A DNA stretch of 64,000 bases from Chitinivibrionia bacterium. GTDB taxonomy: Bacteria > Fibrobacterota > Chitinivibrionia > Chitinivibrionales > Chitinivibrionaceae. The translations under genes and the position numbers were made by a program. Each line of letters starts with the position of its first letter. Position 1 is the first letter of the stretch. The notes under the pieces were generated by a model. The model searched no databases, had not been told where the DNA came from, and saw only the letters and a list, made by a program, of their open reading frames with translations. Location of the stretch: contig WRAZ01000009.1 of NCBI GenBank assembly GCA_009779925.1, forward strand, positions 1 to 64,000, in the 5' to 3' direction. Shown piece by piece: positions 32,601-47,600 of the stretch.

Positions 32601-35600
32601 GAAAAAAACTCTGTGTCGTTGGCTTCTACGGCGTTGTCGGTACGGACGGCAGACCTCGGTATTACTATAAATCCGCAACCTGCTTCTGCTACACCGGTTA
32701 TTTTTGGAGCTATAACAAGCAGTTTGACTGTAGGGGCGACGGCTAATGGTGCCGCTGATTTAACTTACCAGTGGTTCAGAAATACAACGAACAGCAATAC
32801 GGGCGGTACACCGATTTTGGATGCGACGGGAACAACGCTTAACATACCGACAAATCTTATCGCAGGGCAACACTATTTTTATGTTGTTGTTACGGCGACA
32901 TCTACTGTAGGAACGCGTGTTGTAACCCTTGCTTCTAATGTGGCTACGGTTACTGTTGCAAAAGCGGTAGTGACAAGACCGACCATTGCTACAGGGCAAA
33001 CATTTACATTCACGGGTTTGTCGCAAACGGTTATTTTGGCAAATACTGAACATTCTGCGCGTTACAGCTTGACTACCCAAACTCAGACAAATGCCGGCAA
33101 TCACACTGTTACGGCAACATTAAACGATCCTGCTAACTTTGAATGGGCGGGTGGTACAACAGATTTGGTTGGCGGAAATGTTGTATTGTCGTGGACTATT
33201 GAGCGTGCGCCGCTTACAATAACCGCTCCAAGCGAAACAATAACTTTCGGCGATCCCGTGCCGACTTGGACTGTGGAGAATTTGACATTCAGCAGTTTTG
33301 TGAATAACGAAACTCGGGCTGTTTTGGGCGGCACTGCAAATATTGCTACAACTTATCAAAGAGGCGACAATGTGGGCACCCCCTCAATTACTGTTTCCGG
33401 GTTAACCTCTACTAATTATAATATTACGTTTGTTCCCGGAACATTGACTGTAAATCGCAGAGATATTTCAGGAGCGACGGTATCTACTACTTTTAATCCG
33501 ACTTTTAACGGCTCTGCTCATACGATTGCGCCAACAAATATTACGGTGACCCTTGACCCGCTTGTTAGCGGTTTTGAGTTTAATCCGTTATTGGCGGCAA
33601 CTCCACGACCATTCAGTGTTACTGCGCATACTGATAATACTAATGCTTCTAACCCTCCCGCGTCTTTGGCGGGTTTCACTGTTGAGGGAACAGGAAACTT
33701 TACGGGAACGGCGTCCGGAACGTTTACAATTAACCCGGCAGATCCGACGACCGTAACTTTCCCTACAGGTTTATCGCTGACTTACGGAGAAACGCTCGGC
33801 AGTATTTCACTTGCGGGCGGCTCGGCTTTGGTTGCGGGAGAATTTGAATTTGTTGATCCTACGACTTTACCGACGGTTGCGCAAAGCAATAGCCATGATT
33901 TTCCGATAAGATTTGTTCCGACAAGTTCAAATTACGCAACAGTAAACAGCAATGTTAAGATAACGGTAGATCGCGCTGTGCTTACTATTACTGCCGCCGA
34001 CAACAGCGTTGTTTTCGGTGCGGCAAATCCCAATCCGATTACTACTTGGTCGGCAAGCGGCTTTATTAACGATAATCAAGCATACAAAGATGGCGCGCTT
34101 ACGGGTACTCCGTTAATAACTACCACTCGTACATCTGCAAGCAATGTCGGCGGTTATACTATTACTATTGGAGCAGGCAGTCTTTCGGCTGCAAATTATA
34201 GCTTTGAATTTGAAAACGCAACGCTTACGGTAAATCCTGCTATTATAAATCCAGCAGTCGATGTTACCACTCCTGCGGTTGCGGTGGCGCGTGGTACTGC
34301 AACGCCGACAGGTGCCGATGCAAGCAATTTCAGTGTAACCACAGAAACTTGGAACCCGAACCATAATCCGTTCCAAGGCGGTCAAACTTACTCCGTTACC
34401 GTTGTGCTTACACGGGCGGGGACAAATCACACATTTACAGGCTTAACCACAGCAACGATTAACGAGCATAATGCGACTGTTTCCGCCAATACAGGCAACA
34501 CCGTTACGCTTTCGTATAATTTTACTACACCAACAGGCGAGGCTACTCTTGCAAGCATTGCCGTTCACGCACAACCGGCAAGATTGACTTACACCCACGG
34601 CGATGAACTTGCTCTTACGGGACTTATAGCAAGGCTTACTTACAACGACGGCACAACTCGAAATGTCGCACTTTCCGCTTTTGCCGCGGACAACATAACT
34701 ACAGATATTGAGAACGGCACTCCGCTTATTCGCGCGCATCCGGCGGCGAACGCGCACCACGATAAGCCGATTACTCTTAGTGTGCCGAATCCCGGTAATG
34801 CAGGGCAATTTTTTACTGCAATTACGAATAATTTGACAGTAAGTCAAAAACAATTGACTTGGAATGTCGGAAGTGAAACAAATCGTGCAACAGCCAATCC
34901 GAAACCGTTTGACGGAAATACTACTGCTACCCACCTAAATTCGCCGTCTTTGTCGGAAATTGTTCTCAGCGATGCCGTAACCGTCAGAGTCGGAGAATTG
35001 AACTTTGCCGACTCAGCACCCGCAACTCACGCGATAACAGCGACAGGTTGGGGGATTGAAGGTGCTGCTGCAGGCAACTATTTGCCGCCAAACAACGGTA
35101 CAGGCACGGAAAATACTCAGCCATTCTTTGCAAATGCGGAAATTACTCAGGCATCAATAGGCACACCCACAATTTTGGGAACAGTGCGTATAGGCGAGAC
35201 ATTAACGGCAAATATGGCTACCCATACGGGAACTACGTTTACTTTTGAATGGTTCCACGCAGACGTTTCGGGAGATCCGACGGGTACGGCTTTGGGCGCA
35301 GGTGCTACATACGTAATTAAAGGCAGCGATGTCGAAAAACAAATAGTGGTAATAGCCACAGCAGTTGAGGGAGGGAATCACAGCGGCTCTGCAAATTCGA
35401 CTCCGACAGGTGCTGTTCCGTTTACCATAAGATTGGAGAGAACGGGCAACATAGAAACCGATGACGTTTTCTTCGAGACAACGGGAAATATGAACAATTG
35501 GGCGGCACACGGCGCAACAGTCAATTTCAATTATGTATTGGCGAATCTCGGTACTTTGCATAATCGTATTACTTACACACCCGTGGAATTAGGAATCAGC

Positions 35601-38600
35601 CAAGTTTCTGCAGCGGGTTCGGGAATATCTCCTTATACTGTGGATCGGGCTCACGCGGATGCGGGAATAATAACCATTACGGCAACATTCTCTCACGAGC
35701 ACTCAGTAACTTGGCACTACGACGGCGGAACTCCTGCGCCGACGCAAGCCACGGTCGATCACAACGGCACAATAGCCGCACCTGCGAATATTACGAAAAC
35801 TGCCCATACACACGGTACTTACCGTTTTGACGGTTGGTTTGGTAATTCGGCGATGACAGGTACTGAGATAACATTCCCGATACAAAACGTAACTGCAGCA
35901 ACCAAGCTTTGGGCGAAGTGGACACGTCTTTACAACCTTACGGTGACAGCAGCGGGTTCAAACGGCACTGTCGGTGGTACGGCGGCGGGGGCTTATATTG
36001 CCGATTATTCTGTCAATATAACTGCGACACCGAATGCAAACTATAGATTTGTAAACTGGACTGTTACGGGAATAACACCACCTCTTGCGGAAGCAGCACT
36101 TACCGCAAGTCCGCTGACATTTGGTATGCCGACGAATGCAGTTGCCGTGACTGCGAATTTTGCTCTGAATAATCACACTATAACTTGGAATCATAACAAT
36201 GCAGCAACTTCGCCTGCAGTTATTACTACAACGACAGTTGAACACAACGGCAATATAGCAGCAGGTGAGACCGCGACAGCGAGAACGGGCTGTGAATTTG
36301 TCGCTTGGTTCAGCAATTCAGATTTAGCAAATGCGAACAGAGTAACATTCCCTGTAAACAATATTACTGCCCCGCGCGAATTCTGGGCAGGTTGGAGAGG
36401 AATTTCGCTTACGCAAACCACACAGACCTCGCTGCTTTCGCCTCACGATTTCGGTAAAGAGGATTTCAACTATGCTCCGATAACGCCGTTAAGCATAACA
36501 ATTACCAACTTGGGTAATTTGCCGACAGATGATTTGACGGTTGAATTGAGCGGCACAGGCGCAAGCAGTTTTACATTGTCTACTCTGACAATTTCGAGTA
36601 TTGCCGCCGACGGTACGCCAACATTTACGGTAGTTCCGAATCACGGACTTTCGGTGGGAAAATATACTGCGACAGTCACTGTCAGCAACACAACCAACAA
36701 TATTTCCGAGAAATTTGATGTTATTTTTGAGGTAGAGGCAATTGTTATTGACGACCCTGATGCTCTCACCGTTGCCGCTTTCGGCGCGTTTACCTTTAAC
36801 GGCGCGCTGCAAACACCACTGGGTGGAGCGGTAACTTTTGGTACTTCTCCTGCCTTGACTGTGCCGGGCTCTTGGAGTCCAGTTCGAAACGTCGGAGATT
36901 TGACTGAATTTACCCCTGCCCCCGACGGAAATTTCACGTTTGTATCCTCTACGGGAGTAACGCTTAGCAAAGATCCGAAAATGATCCAGCGGGATATTGC
37001 ACTTGCCGATATTGCCACAATATCTTCCGTAAGATATACAGGAGCGCAACATACGCCTGCGCCGACGGTAACCGATAATGTTGATGTAGGCGGAACGCTT
37101 ACCAATATTATTGCGTCAAGCGACTTCGATGTTTCTCACGGCGCTAACATAGTAGTGGGAACGGATATCGGAAGTGTTACCATTACAGCGACAACAACAG
37201 GAAATTACAGCGGTTCAAAAACAGCGAATTTCACTATAGAGAAAATGCAAGTAGGCGGCGGAAGTAATCCTAATGGAGACGATGTAATAGACATAAATAA
37301 TCCTACCCACCCAGCTAACGTGGTTTTGCGTTTCCCGACAGCGGGAGACATTACTTATCCGGCGGCGCTTGGTACGGCAGTGCTTTCGGGGGCAATCGGC
37401 GAAAATTACGGAGACTTTGCTTGGGTGCGAAGCGATGCTGCTACCCATACACCTAATGTAGGCGATAATCAGTCGTTTGCGATGAGTTTTACACCAAATG
37501 CTTTGGGGGCGGCTAATATAAATTGGGCAGCTGGCGTTGCAGGTTGGAACGGTACGGCTGTCGTGCGGAATGTATCTGTAAATGTGAAACCTGCGCCAAT
37601 TACCGCGGTTGGCGTTACGGGCGTTGTGCCTCCTGTTGTTGCGGTTGCGCCGAGCAATGCGGCAAATCGCGTTGAAAATACTTATACCGTGACTTCGGCG
37701 GGAGCTACTTGGGATCCTGCTCACAATCCGTTCCAAGGCGGAGAAGCTTATACCGTGAGCGTTACGTTTCAAGCAAATGACAACCATATTTTTGCTTCAA
37801 GCGTTTCGGCGACAATAAACGGAGAAGCTGCGACGCCTGTTTCTCGTGATGACGTTGCCCGCACAATAACGTTTTCGTATAAATTCAGTACTACGGATTC
37901 TCGCACGCTTGCCGGTATTGCCATCACAACACCTCCGACTAAGATGAGCTATGTTCACGGCGAGTTCCTTGATCTTACCGATCTTTCAGCAACGCTCAGC
38001 TACGACGACGGCACCGCCGCTCTTGTTTCTCTTACAAATTTTGCCGACAGCAATATTACGTTAAGCATAAACGGAGCAAATGTAAATTTAGCAACTCCGG
38101 AGCGTTTGGTTCACTTGCTTCACGATGATTATCCTCTTGTAGTATCCATACCGCGTCCTTCGCCTGCAACGGGTAATTTTACGGCTTCAACAAGCGATTT
38201 GACGGTTGCTAAACGTGGACTTATACTGTACAGCGCCGCTCATACCCGTGAATTTGACGGCGGCAATACTATCGGCGCTACCAATGTAGTGTTTACGTTT
38301 GCGGATTATAACACTACAACAAATACCGGCGTAGTTTCGGGTGAAGTGGTAAATGTAGCAACTTATACCGCCGTTTATACCTCCGTTGATGCTGCCACAA
38401 CCACAATAAATGTAAGCGCTATAACACTTGGCGGAACCGCAGAGGGCAACTATACCATAGGTCAGACTTGGAATAATTTCTCTCTTATTTCTCCGACAAC
38501 GGGCGGTTCGATTGGTATTACTCCCCGCGTAATTACAAGTGTGGCAATAAGCGGAATTACTCAACCTGTAAGAGACGCAACCCCCGTAGCTGCCGCGCCT

Positions 38601-41600
38601 ACAGCAACGGGAACGGTTACCGGCGGTACTATAAATATTCCTGCAAGCGCAATTACTTGGTCGCCTGCGCATACTTCGTTCTTGTCGAATACGTCTTATA
38701 CAGCAGGAAGCATAACGCTTACGGCAGATAACAACCACGTATTTGCAAGCGATGTTGCAATAACACACGCGGATTTGTCGGGAGTTGCTACAAACGGAGC
38801 TTCGATTACCCCGTCGGGAACGCCGTTGTTGCGAACCGCCACGGTTGCGATAGAATTTGTACAGACAGCGGGTGCGGTTATATCGATAGAAACACATCCT
38901 ACATCTCGTCAGCTTACTTACGGAGGTATAACAGCGACAGACACTTTGGGAGTTGTTGCAACGGTTGACGGCGGCGCAGAGCGCAGTTATCAATGGTTTT
39001 GGAACACAACTGCAAGTAGTGTCGGCGGAACAGCGATTTTGGGCGCGACATCAGCAACATTTGCAATTCCCGATACGCTCGAAGTTAATTTGGACGGAAC
39101 ACCCGGTACGCATTTCTTCTTTGTAGAAGTCCGCGCTACTTTGGGGGCGACTGCACAGCGTTCAAATCCTGCAACTATAACCATAAATCCGAGACCGCTT
39201 ACGGTTGCGGGAACTACGGTAACGCAGTCAAAAACCTATGACGGAAACGATGCTGCGGTAATAACGGTACACGGAGACATCAGCGCCGAATTGAGATTAG
39301 GCGACGTTCAATATACCGACCAAGCGACCGTGGCGGCAGACGTAGTCGGCGTTCGACTTACGGCGACGGCGACCTTTGCTTCGCCTGACGTGAACAATGT
39401 GCTTGACGCAAATACGATAACCATTACTTATGCTATTGCTGGAAGTCGTGCGCATAATTATACTGCGCCTGCGTCCACTAATAATACTTCGGGAAATATT
39501 ACTCGTCGTCCGGTAACTATTACGCCGCACGCGGCAACTAAAGTGTACGGCGAAGCGGATCCGTTGCCTTTTGCATTTACTCCGAGCGAAACCATTATTG
39601 CGGGTAATACCCAAACGGGTGGTCTCAATCGTTATGACAATACCAATAATGACGTTGGTGCGTATCCTTTTATTAGGGATAATTTGTCTTGGGGAACTAA
39701 TTACGATCTCACATTGGCGACGGGGACAGATGTTCCTGTGTTTACAATTACTGCGGCGCCGATTACATCTGTTGCAGTTATTGACGTTGTTGAACCGGAA
39801 GTTGCTCAGGCTCCGCAGAGCACGGCTAATGCGGTTGGAAGCACTTACGGTGTGACACCTGCAGGAGCGACTTGGAGTCCCACTCACAACCCGTTCAGAG
39901 CCGGCGAAACTTATACCGTGAGTGTTACGCTTTCGGCTAATAAAAATCATATTTTCCCTGCGTTGCCGACGGTTATTACGGGAACGATTAACGGTGAAAC
40001 TGCAACGGTTGCTCGCACCGGCGACGGCACTATAAAGCTTGCGCGTGCAATTGCCGCTACAGGTACAGCTACCGTTACGAGTATTACCGTTGAAACGCAA
40101 CCGAATTTATCTTACACTCACGGCGATAAACTTAATTTGTCGGAGCTTAAAGCGGAACTTCATTACGACGACGGCACAAGCAGAGTTGTTGCTTTTGCCG
40201 ATTTTGGCGCTAATAATATAACAACAGATGTTGCAGACGATATTCAACTCATACGCCATACGCATAATAACACTTCAATTGCAGTGATATTTGATAACAG
40301 CGCGACAATCAGAGTAAATACAAATAATTTGACTATCGCCGCAAAAAATATTGCAATAACGGCAACGGCAAGCAATAAAGAATACGACGGAAATACAAAT
40401 GCTACGATTACACTGAGCGCAACTCCGAACTTTATTTCTACTCCCGCGCCGACAATTACTCACACTTCGGCGACTTTTGACAACGCGAGTGTCGGTACAG
40501 GTAAAACCGTAACGGTCAGCGGGCTTTCGTTAATAGCTCCCTCTGATGCAAATGCGGCGATAGCAAATAACTATTCAATAACAAACGCTTCTGCGACTGC
40601 GACAACCACAGCAAACATTACCGCGCGGGAACTTACAATCCAGTCAGTTCGCCATACCAAAGTATTCGATGGAAGCACCACCGCAACAGGAGTGGAGATA
40701 ATCTTTGACGGTATATTGGGAACAGATGAAGTCAGTGCAACCGCAACCACTGCGAACTATACAAGTCGAAACGCGGGTACCGTTGCAATGAATCTTACGG
40801 GTATCACTCTAACCGGCGCGCAAGCAGGAAATTACAGCATTGCGGGTACTTGGAGCGGAAACGTAGGTGTTCCGACCCCGGTGGCAATAACTACAGCAGG
40901 TATCACAGCAAAACCTATAAGCATTACCTCTGTTCGCCATACCAAAGTGTATGACGGCGGAGTTGACGCGGTCGGCGTAGAAATAACTCTCGACGGCGTG
41001 GTAAGTCCCGACGATGTCAGTGCAACCGCCACCGCAGTTTACACAAGCAGAAATGCGGGAACAACCACAATAAATATCAGCGCGGTATCACTCAGCGGTA
41101 CGGGGTCTGTAAATTACAGCATTGAACAAGTTTGGGACGGTCTAACCGTCGGTATTCCGACTCCGGTGGCAATAACTACAGCAGGTATCACTAAAAAACC
41201 GATAACGATAACCCCCGATGCAAATCAAGGTAAAGAGTTCGGAACTGCGACAGATCCTGCAATAACATTTACTGTTTCTCCTGCGTTAATTTCTCCCGAT
41301 GCGTTTGAGACCGGAACAGCATTAACTCGCGCGCCGGGTACCGCTGTTAATCGCTACAATATTGATATAGGCACGCTTGCAATAAACGACGGCAACAACG
41401 GCGACAACTATGATATAACCTTGGCGGAGGAAGTCTTTACTATTACTCCGACGGCAATAAATCCGGTAAGAGTTATAGGCGTTGTCGCGCCGATGAGCGA
41501 TTCTATCCGCAGTCAGACGGCAGACGTGCCGAGCGGCATTACTAATTATTCGGTGCATTCAGTTTCGTGGTCGCCTGTTCCTGCAGGCAATATATTCTCT

Positions 41601-44600
41601 CGCGGCGGCGTTTATACCGTGCAAGTTGTATTGGAAGCGGCATCGGATTTCGTATTTGTAAACGACGCTTCGTTTGTGTGGGAAATAAACGGACAAACGG
41701 CAATTCCTTCCGATTTTACAACAATGGCTTCTCCTGTAATCGGAAACGCCGGCAACAGAGTTACGCTTTCGTTTACTTTCCCGGCTACGCTTACATACGG
41801 AATGACGGTTGCGCCTGCTTTGCTTGATTTCGGCGAGCGTCCTTTCGGTTATACTTCGGCAACAGTGCCGCAAGCGCAGCTTATTACGGTAACAAACACC
41901 GGAACGGGAGCGACAGGTAATTTGGATATAACCGTATTGCCCGCAGATTTGTTTGTAATAACGCCCGCTCCTGGAACTCCGGCAACATTCTCGGTAGCGG
42001 CAGGCGCTGGTCAATCCGGCACTATAAGCGTTCAACCGGCTATGGCTTTGGGGTATGGAACCCATATCGCAACAATAACGATTTCGGGCGGTTCGCACGA
42101 CATTGCGGCTCAGACCGTAGAGGCGACTTTTGTGGTTGGTAAAGCAGACCCGGAAGTAGTTTTCCCCACTGATTTAACAGCAGTTTACTTGCAAAACCTC
42201 TCTAACGTTTCGCTTCCCGGCAACGGTACAAGCGTTGCTCCCGGAACATTTGTTTGGGTGGTGCCGGAAAATCCCAATGCTACGCCGATTGTGTGGATAA
42301 CAGCTGATGCAAACGCAACAGCGGTTGGCGAAGTTGGACAGCAAACGCATACTTTAAGATTTGTGCCGGACGACCTTGTCAATTTCAGTTCGCCGACGTC
42401 TCCTGTAAACGTGCAAGTAAGCCCTGCTCCGATAACTTTGGCGCGGATAATGGCAAGCATAAATGTTGAAAATTCCGCAACTAATGCAACTGTTCCTTTA
42501 GTTGGCGACAAAGCGTCTAACGCGGCAACAATAGACGGCATAACTCCTGCGAACAGTTTTGTTTTCAGCGGCGTGTCTGTTGCAACTCCTATAGTGTGGA
42601 CACCCGAATTAAGTCCGACGAATATGTTCAGAGGCGGCGTTATATATACTGCTACCGTTACGCTTACCGCGGGCGCTAATTTTACATTTAATGCTACAAC
42701 TAACACACAGATTAACGGCAGTGCGGCAGGTATTACATATATTTCGGGAACTGTTGCAGGCGATGCCGGCAACAGCATTACCATATCGCGCACATTTACT
42801 GAGACCGGTGCCCGCACAGCCACAGACGGCGAAAGTAAGATTGAAATAGTCTCGCTTCCGACAATTATGTCTTACGACCACGGCGACGAACTCGACCTCG
42901 CAGGATTTACGGCGCGCATAACTTTCAACGACGGGACGTATATCACCGATATTGTTCCTGCGAATTTTGCCGCCAATAATATAACGATAGCAAACATCGG
43001 CGGCGAAAGTGTTTATGACGGAATGTCGCTTATAAAAACCATACACGACGATCAACCGCTTGTGCTTAACTGGCACACGCACACGGCAAATTCCAACGAT
43101 CCCGACGATTTGAGAGCTCCCACAACTCCCGCGACTTTAACGGTGGACGAAATAGATGTCGGCGATGAAATAGAAGTGGCTTGGCTCGGTGCGCCGTTTA
43201 TATTTAACAGCGAACCGCACCGCCCAACGTTTACAGTTAAACTTGATGGCGAAGAATTAACAGGAACAGCCGCTTCGCCGACAGCGACGGTTGCGGATAC
43301 CTACGACTTTAGTTTTGAGTTCTCGAACAATATAAACGCTGCTTTGGCAACCGCTACAACAGCGCCAACGCTTACTATAACGCTGCGCAACAATTTCAGC
43401 GGCACGCGAGTAGTGAAATTCACAATTGAGCCGCTACCTGTGGTGATAACTCCCGCGAGCAATCAAGAAAAAATATTCGGGCAGGCAGATCCGACGTTTA
43501 CGTTTGCGTCCGATATTCCAAACACGCCCGCAGGACTTTCCGGCAATTTTACTGCGGCAATCGGCAACACAGTGCCGTTTAGTCGTGAAACGGGCGAAAA
43601 CGTAAGAGCTGCAAACTATCGCTTTGTCAATATTCAAAGTTCGGCGGCAGGAAGCAACTACACGCTTAGCTTGCATACAACGCCCGTTACTTTTGAAATC
43701 AAACCGCTTCCTGTGACAATAACGCCTAAAGCGGGACTGAACAAAACTTACGGCGAAACCGAACCGACATTTGGAACTGTCGATGATCATTTCACAGCGG
43801 ACTGGTCTTCTACTCTGAATATTACTCAAACTATAGCAATGACTTTTACAGGCGGAATTGCGCGCGAAGCGGGTGAAAACGTAAGAGCCGCGAACTATTT
43901 GTTTACAGGACTTGGAACTGCTCCGAACGGCTTGTCCGCAGGTGATAATTTTGCGCTTAATTTTGCAAATCCGAGCAATATTGTGTTTGAAATAAAGCCT
44001 GCAGTAATTACAATCAGCGGCTTTAACATCAGTAAGCCGTTCGACGGAACTAATGCGGTTTTGGCGACCTGCTTAAGCAATCTTACGTTTACAGGTCTTG
44101 TGAACGGCGAAACTGCAAATGTAAATGTTGCAGGTGTTACGGCGACGTATAATAACGCAGAGGTTGGAACGGATAAGGCGATTACTTTCAGCGGTGCATT
44201 CGGAATGACGCCCGGCACAACAAATCCCGCAACTCCGGGCAATTACACAATAACTCAGCCGACGAATATAAGAGGTATTATCACAGCGGGCTTTTCTCCA
44301 ATCAAGGGACCGCTTGAGGCGCCTGCTCCTTGGCATTACAGCATAACAGAACCGAATGCGAACGGCTGGATAAATACCGATTTTGTGATTACTGCGAGAA
44401 CAGGTTATCAACTCAGTTTGACAAATACTGCCGATAATACCGCTTGGTCTAATACCTTAACTCGTAGCGCAGAAACCCACAACGGCAGTATATCGTTCTT
44501 TGTAAGAAGAACTTCAGACGGCGCGATTTCCGCTGAGGCGACCGAGACTTACAAAATAGACAAAACTGACCCGAGCGCTACTATTACAATAGATGCAACG

Positions 44601-47600
44601 GATATTACCTATACAGACGGTGAATTTAAGTATTTCTTAAAAAATACGGCTACCGCAACCATAAACGCAACGGATAATCTTGCTCCGTTGGGAACAAACG
44701 CTTCGGGTGTGGCAAAAATTGAGTTCCACACATCCGAAACACAAATAACTTTGGGTTGGAATGCACTTACTTGGACAGATGGAACAAGCGTTAATTTGTC
44801 CGCTAATTGGAAAGGTTTCATATACGCCAGAATTACGGATGTTGCAGGAAACGTTAGCATTATCGGCTCTGACGGAATTGTCGTTTATACGGACGCTGCG
44901 CCTCCTGCTACCGCAAACATAAGACACGTAAGAGGCGCGACTACTCCCGACAGTGAAAGAAGCGTTGCGATAACATTGAACGGCAACACGGTTGCAGGAA
45001 TTGCGAACGACGCAACTTCATTGACATCGGCGCAATTCTCTGTAAATGCGAGCGGCGTAATTACGTTTACCGCAGATTATCTGAATACTTTGGCGACAGG
45101 AACGCACACTTTAACCGTATCGTATAATCCGTTCGGCGAGACATTTGTAATGGACGGCATTAACGTCGCTCCGGCAACGTCCGCTATTACGCTGACCATT
45201 GTACAGCCTATAACCATTATGGGCGACGATATAACATACAGCGGCAAAGTTTTCGACGGTAATACAAATGTGGTCGGAATAGTGCTCATAACGCCTGATA
45301 TTCCTGTGCAGTGGAAAAATGCCGCTCATATTGTTACTGTCAGTTTCAACAGCGCCAATCCGCCTTCGTCATTCAATAATGCTGATGCAGGTTCAAGAAC
45401 AGTTACATTTGCGGGACTTGCGCTTGGCGGTACACACGCAAGTTATTATGAGCTTACCTCGACAACTGCGACTAAAACAGGCGTTGAAATAATTCCTGAT
45501 ACTATCCGTCTTGCAAAAATTACGGTGACTGCACCTGCAACAGGCGTAGCGCCGAGCGATGCCTATACTATTGAAAATAGCGAAAGCGACGAATATGACG
45601 GCGACGAGCATTTCACCGTAGCAAGCGTAAGTTGGACTCCGGCGGATAATCCGTTTGTCGGCGGCGAAGAATATACTGTAAGTGTTGTGCTTCAAAGATT
45701 AAATGCAAACTTTACGTTTGAAAACGGCTTAGATGGTATTGTAGAAATTAACGGAGAAACCGCAACAAGTATAAGTATAGCCCCGGACGGCTTTACCGCG
45801 ACATTGACATACAAGTTTGGCGCGACTACAGCTCCGGAAATTACTATCGGCACGCAACCGGTAAACAGAACGGTTACGTATGGAGATACTCACCCTGCCA
45901 ATCTTTTGAGCGTTGCGGCGACAGTCAATAATACGGCGGCAACAATAAGTTATCAGTGGTATCGCTCCGAAAACATCTACCGAACAGGTACGCAAACTCC
46001 TGTCGGTACTAATTCTGCAAATTTTATCATACCGCCAAACACTGTGGTCGGGACATATTTCTATTACGTTGTTGTCAGCGCAGGTTTGGGAGCGGCTCCC
46101 AAAACTTCCGACGTGGCTACAATTACGGTTAATCAAAGACCGCTTACAATAACAGGTGTGAATGCAATTAATCGTAATTATGATGGTACGGATGTTGTTG
46201 CTCTAACAGGCGGTACACTGCAAGGTCTTGTCAATCCTACGTTCTATGTCGGCAACATTGCGGACTTCATCGGTTTCACGCCCGGCAACGGAACTGTGTC
46301 AAACAAAAATGTAGGAGACAATAAAGCCGTAACAACAAATATTACACTTACGGGAAGTAGCGCCGGCAATTACATATTAACTCAACCTACAGGTATTACG
46401 GTTAATATTACCGCAAGACCGCTGACTGTCGAATTTACTGCGGACGAGAAAATTTATGACGGCAACACATCTGCGACGATATTGACCCGCAGTGTTTTTT
46501 TGGGCTTGGTGGCGGGCGACGAAAATGATGTAGAAGTAGTCGGCGGCACGGCGACATTTGACAACAGAAACGTCGGCACAGCAAAAACCGTGACAGCTAC
46601 AGGGTTTACGCTTTCTGGAACCGCGTCGGGCAATTACACGATACAAACAATAAACACAACTACCGCAAATATTACCGCTCGTCCGATAATAATAACTCCT
46701 GATGCGTTAATAAGTAAGATTTTCGGCGAAACCGACCCTGTGCTAACATATACGTATGAAGTCGGCGCTCCGCTTTCCGCCCAAACCCCTGTTCCGCCTG
46801 CTTTGGTCGGCGGCGATGCGTTTACGGGTGCTTTGAGCCGTGTCCTCGGTGAGACTGTTGGTGATTCACCTTATAATATTTTGCGAGGCGACCTTGAAAT
46901 CAACGATGGCAACAGCGGTAATAATTATAACATAACGATTACTACGGGAATAACGTTTGCTATAACCCGCAAGTCAATCTATGTTCCCGTCGCCATAACA
47001 GGTTTAACTTATAACAGCACCCCGCAAGTAGGTATAACAACAGTAAACGGCGGAGTAGGTTATACCGAAGCAGGTCAAAGTGCCAATGCTCACACCAACG
47101 GCACCGCTACTGCCGCAGGTACACATACTATCCGCGTAACAGTTGACGGAAATCACTACTGGAATGCGGGCGCTTCGTTGGTATTGTATAGAGATATCGA
47201 CTTTACTATTGAGAAAGCGGTACCGCAAGAAGGCGACCAATTTACGATACCGACAGGCTTGACAGCAGTTTTCCACGATCAGTTGTCAGTAATTACTTTC
47301 ACCGGTTCTTATGACGGATGGGAATGGGTGATACCTACAGACCTTGTAGGCAATGTCGGCAATCGTGAACACGAAGCGACATTTATACACCCAAGCGGAA
47401 ATTACAGCGCAATTATCAAAACTTTAACTGTAAATGTTATTCCTTTTGAAATAGTGATAACTCCCGACGCGGGACAACACAAAGAATTTGGCGACCCTGA
47501 GCCTTCAGAGTTTACGTTTGACCACGCTCCTGCTTTGTTTGGTGCGGACGAAACCGATTTTAAAACCAATGCTCGTTTGGCTCGCATTGCAGGCGAAACA

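Noticed and set aside
32728-32750. GTAGGGGCGAC inside the giant gene, similar to the dispersed elements
   Set aside because: No inverted arm follows and the codons fit the protein's repeat pattern, so it is chance.
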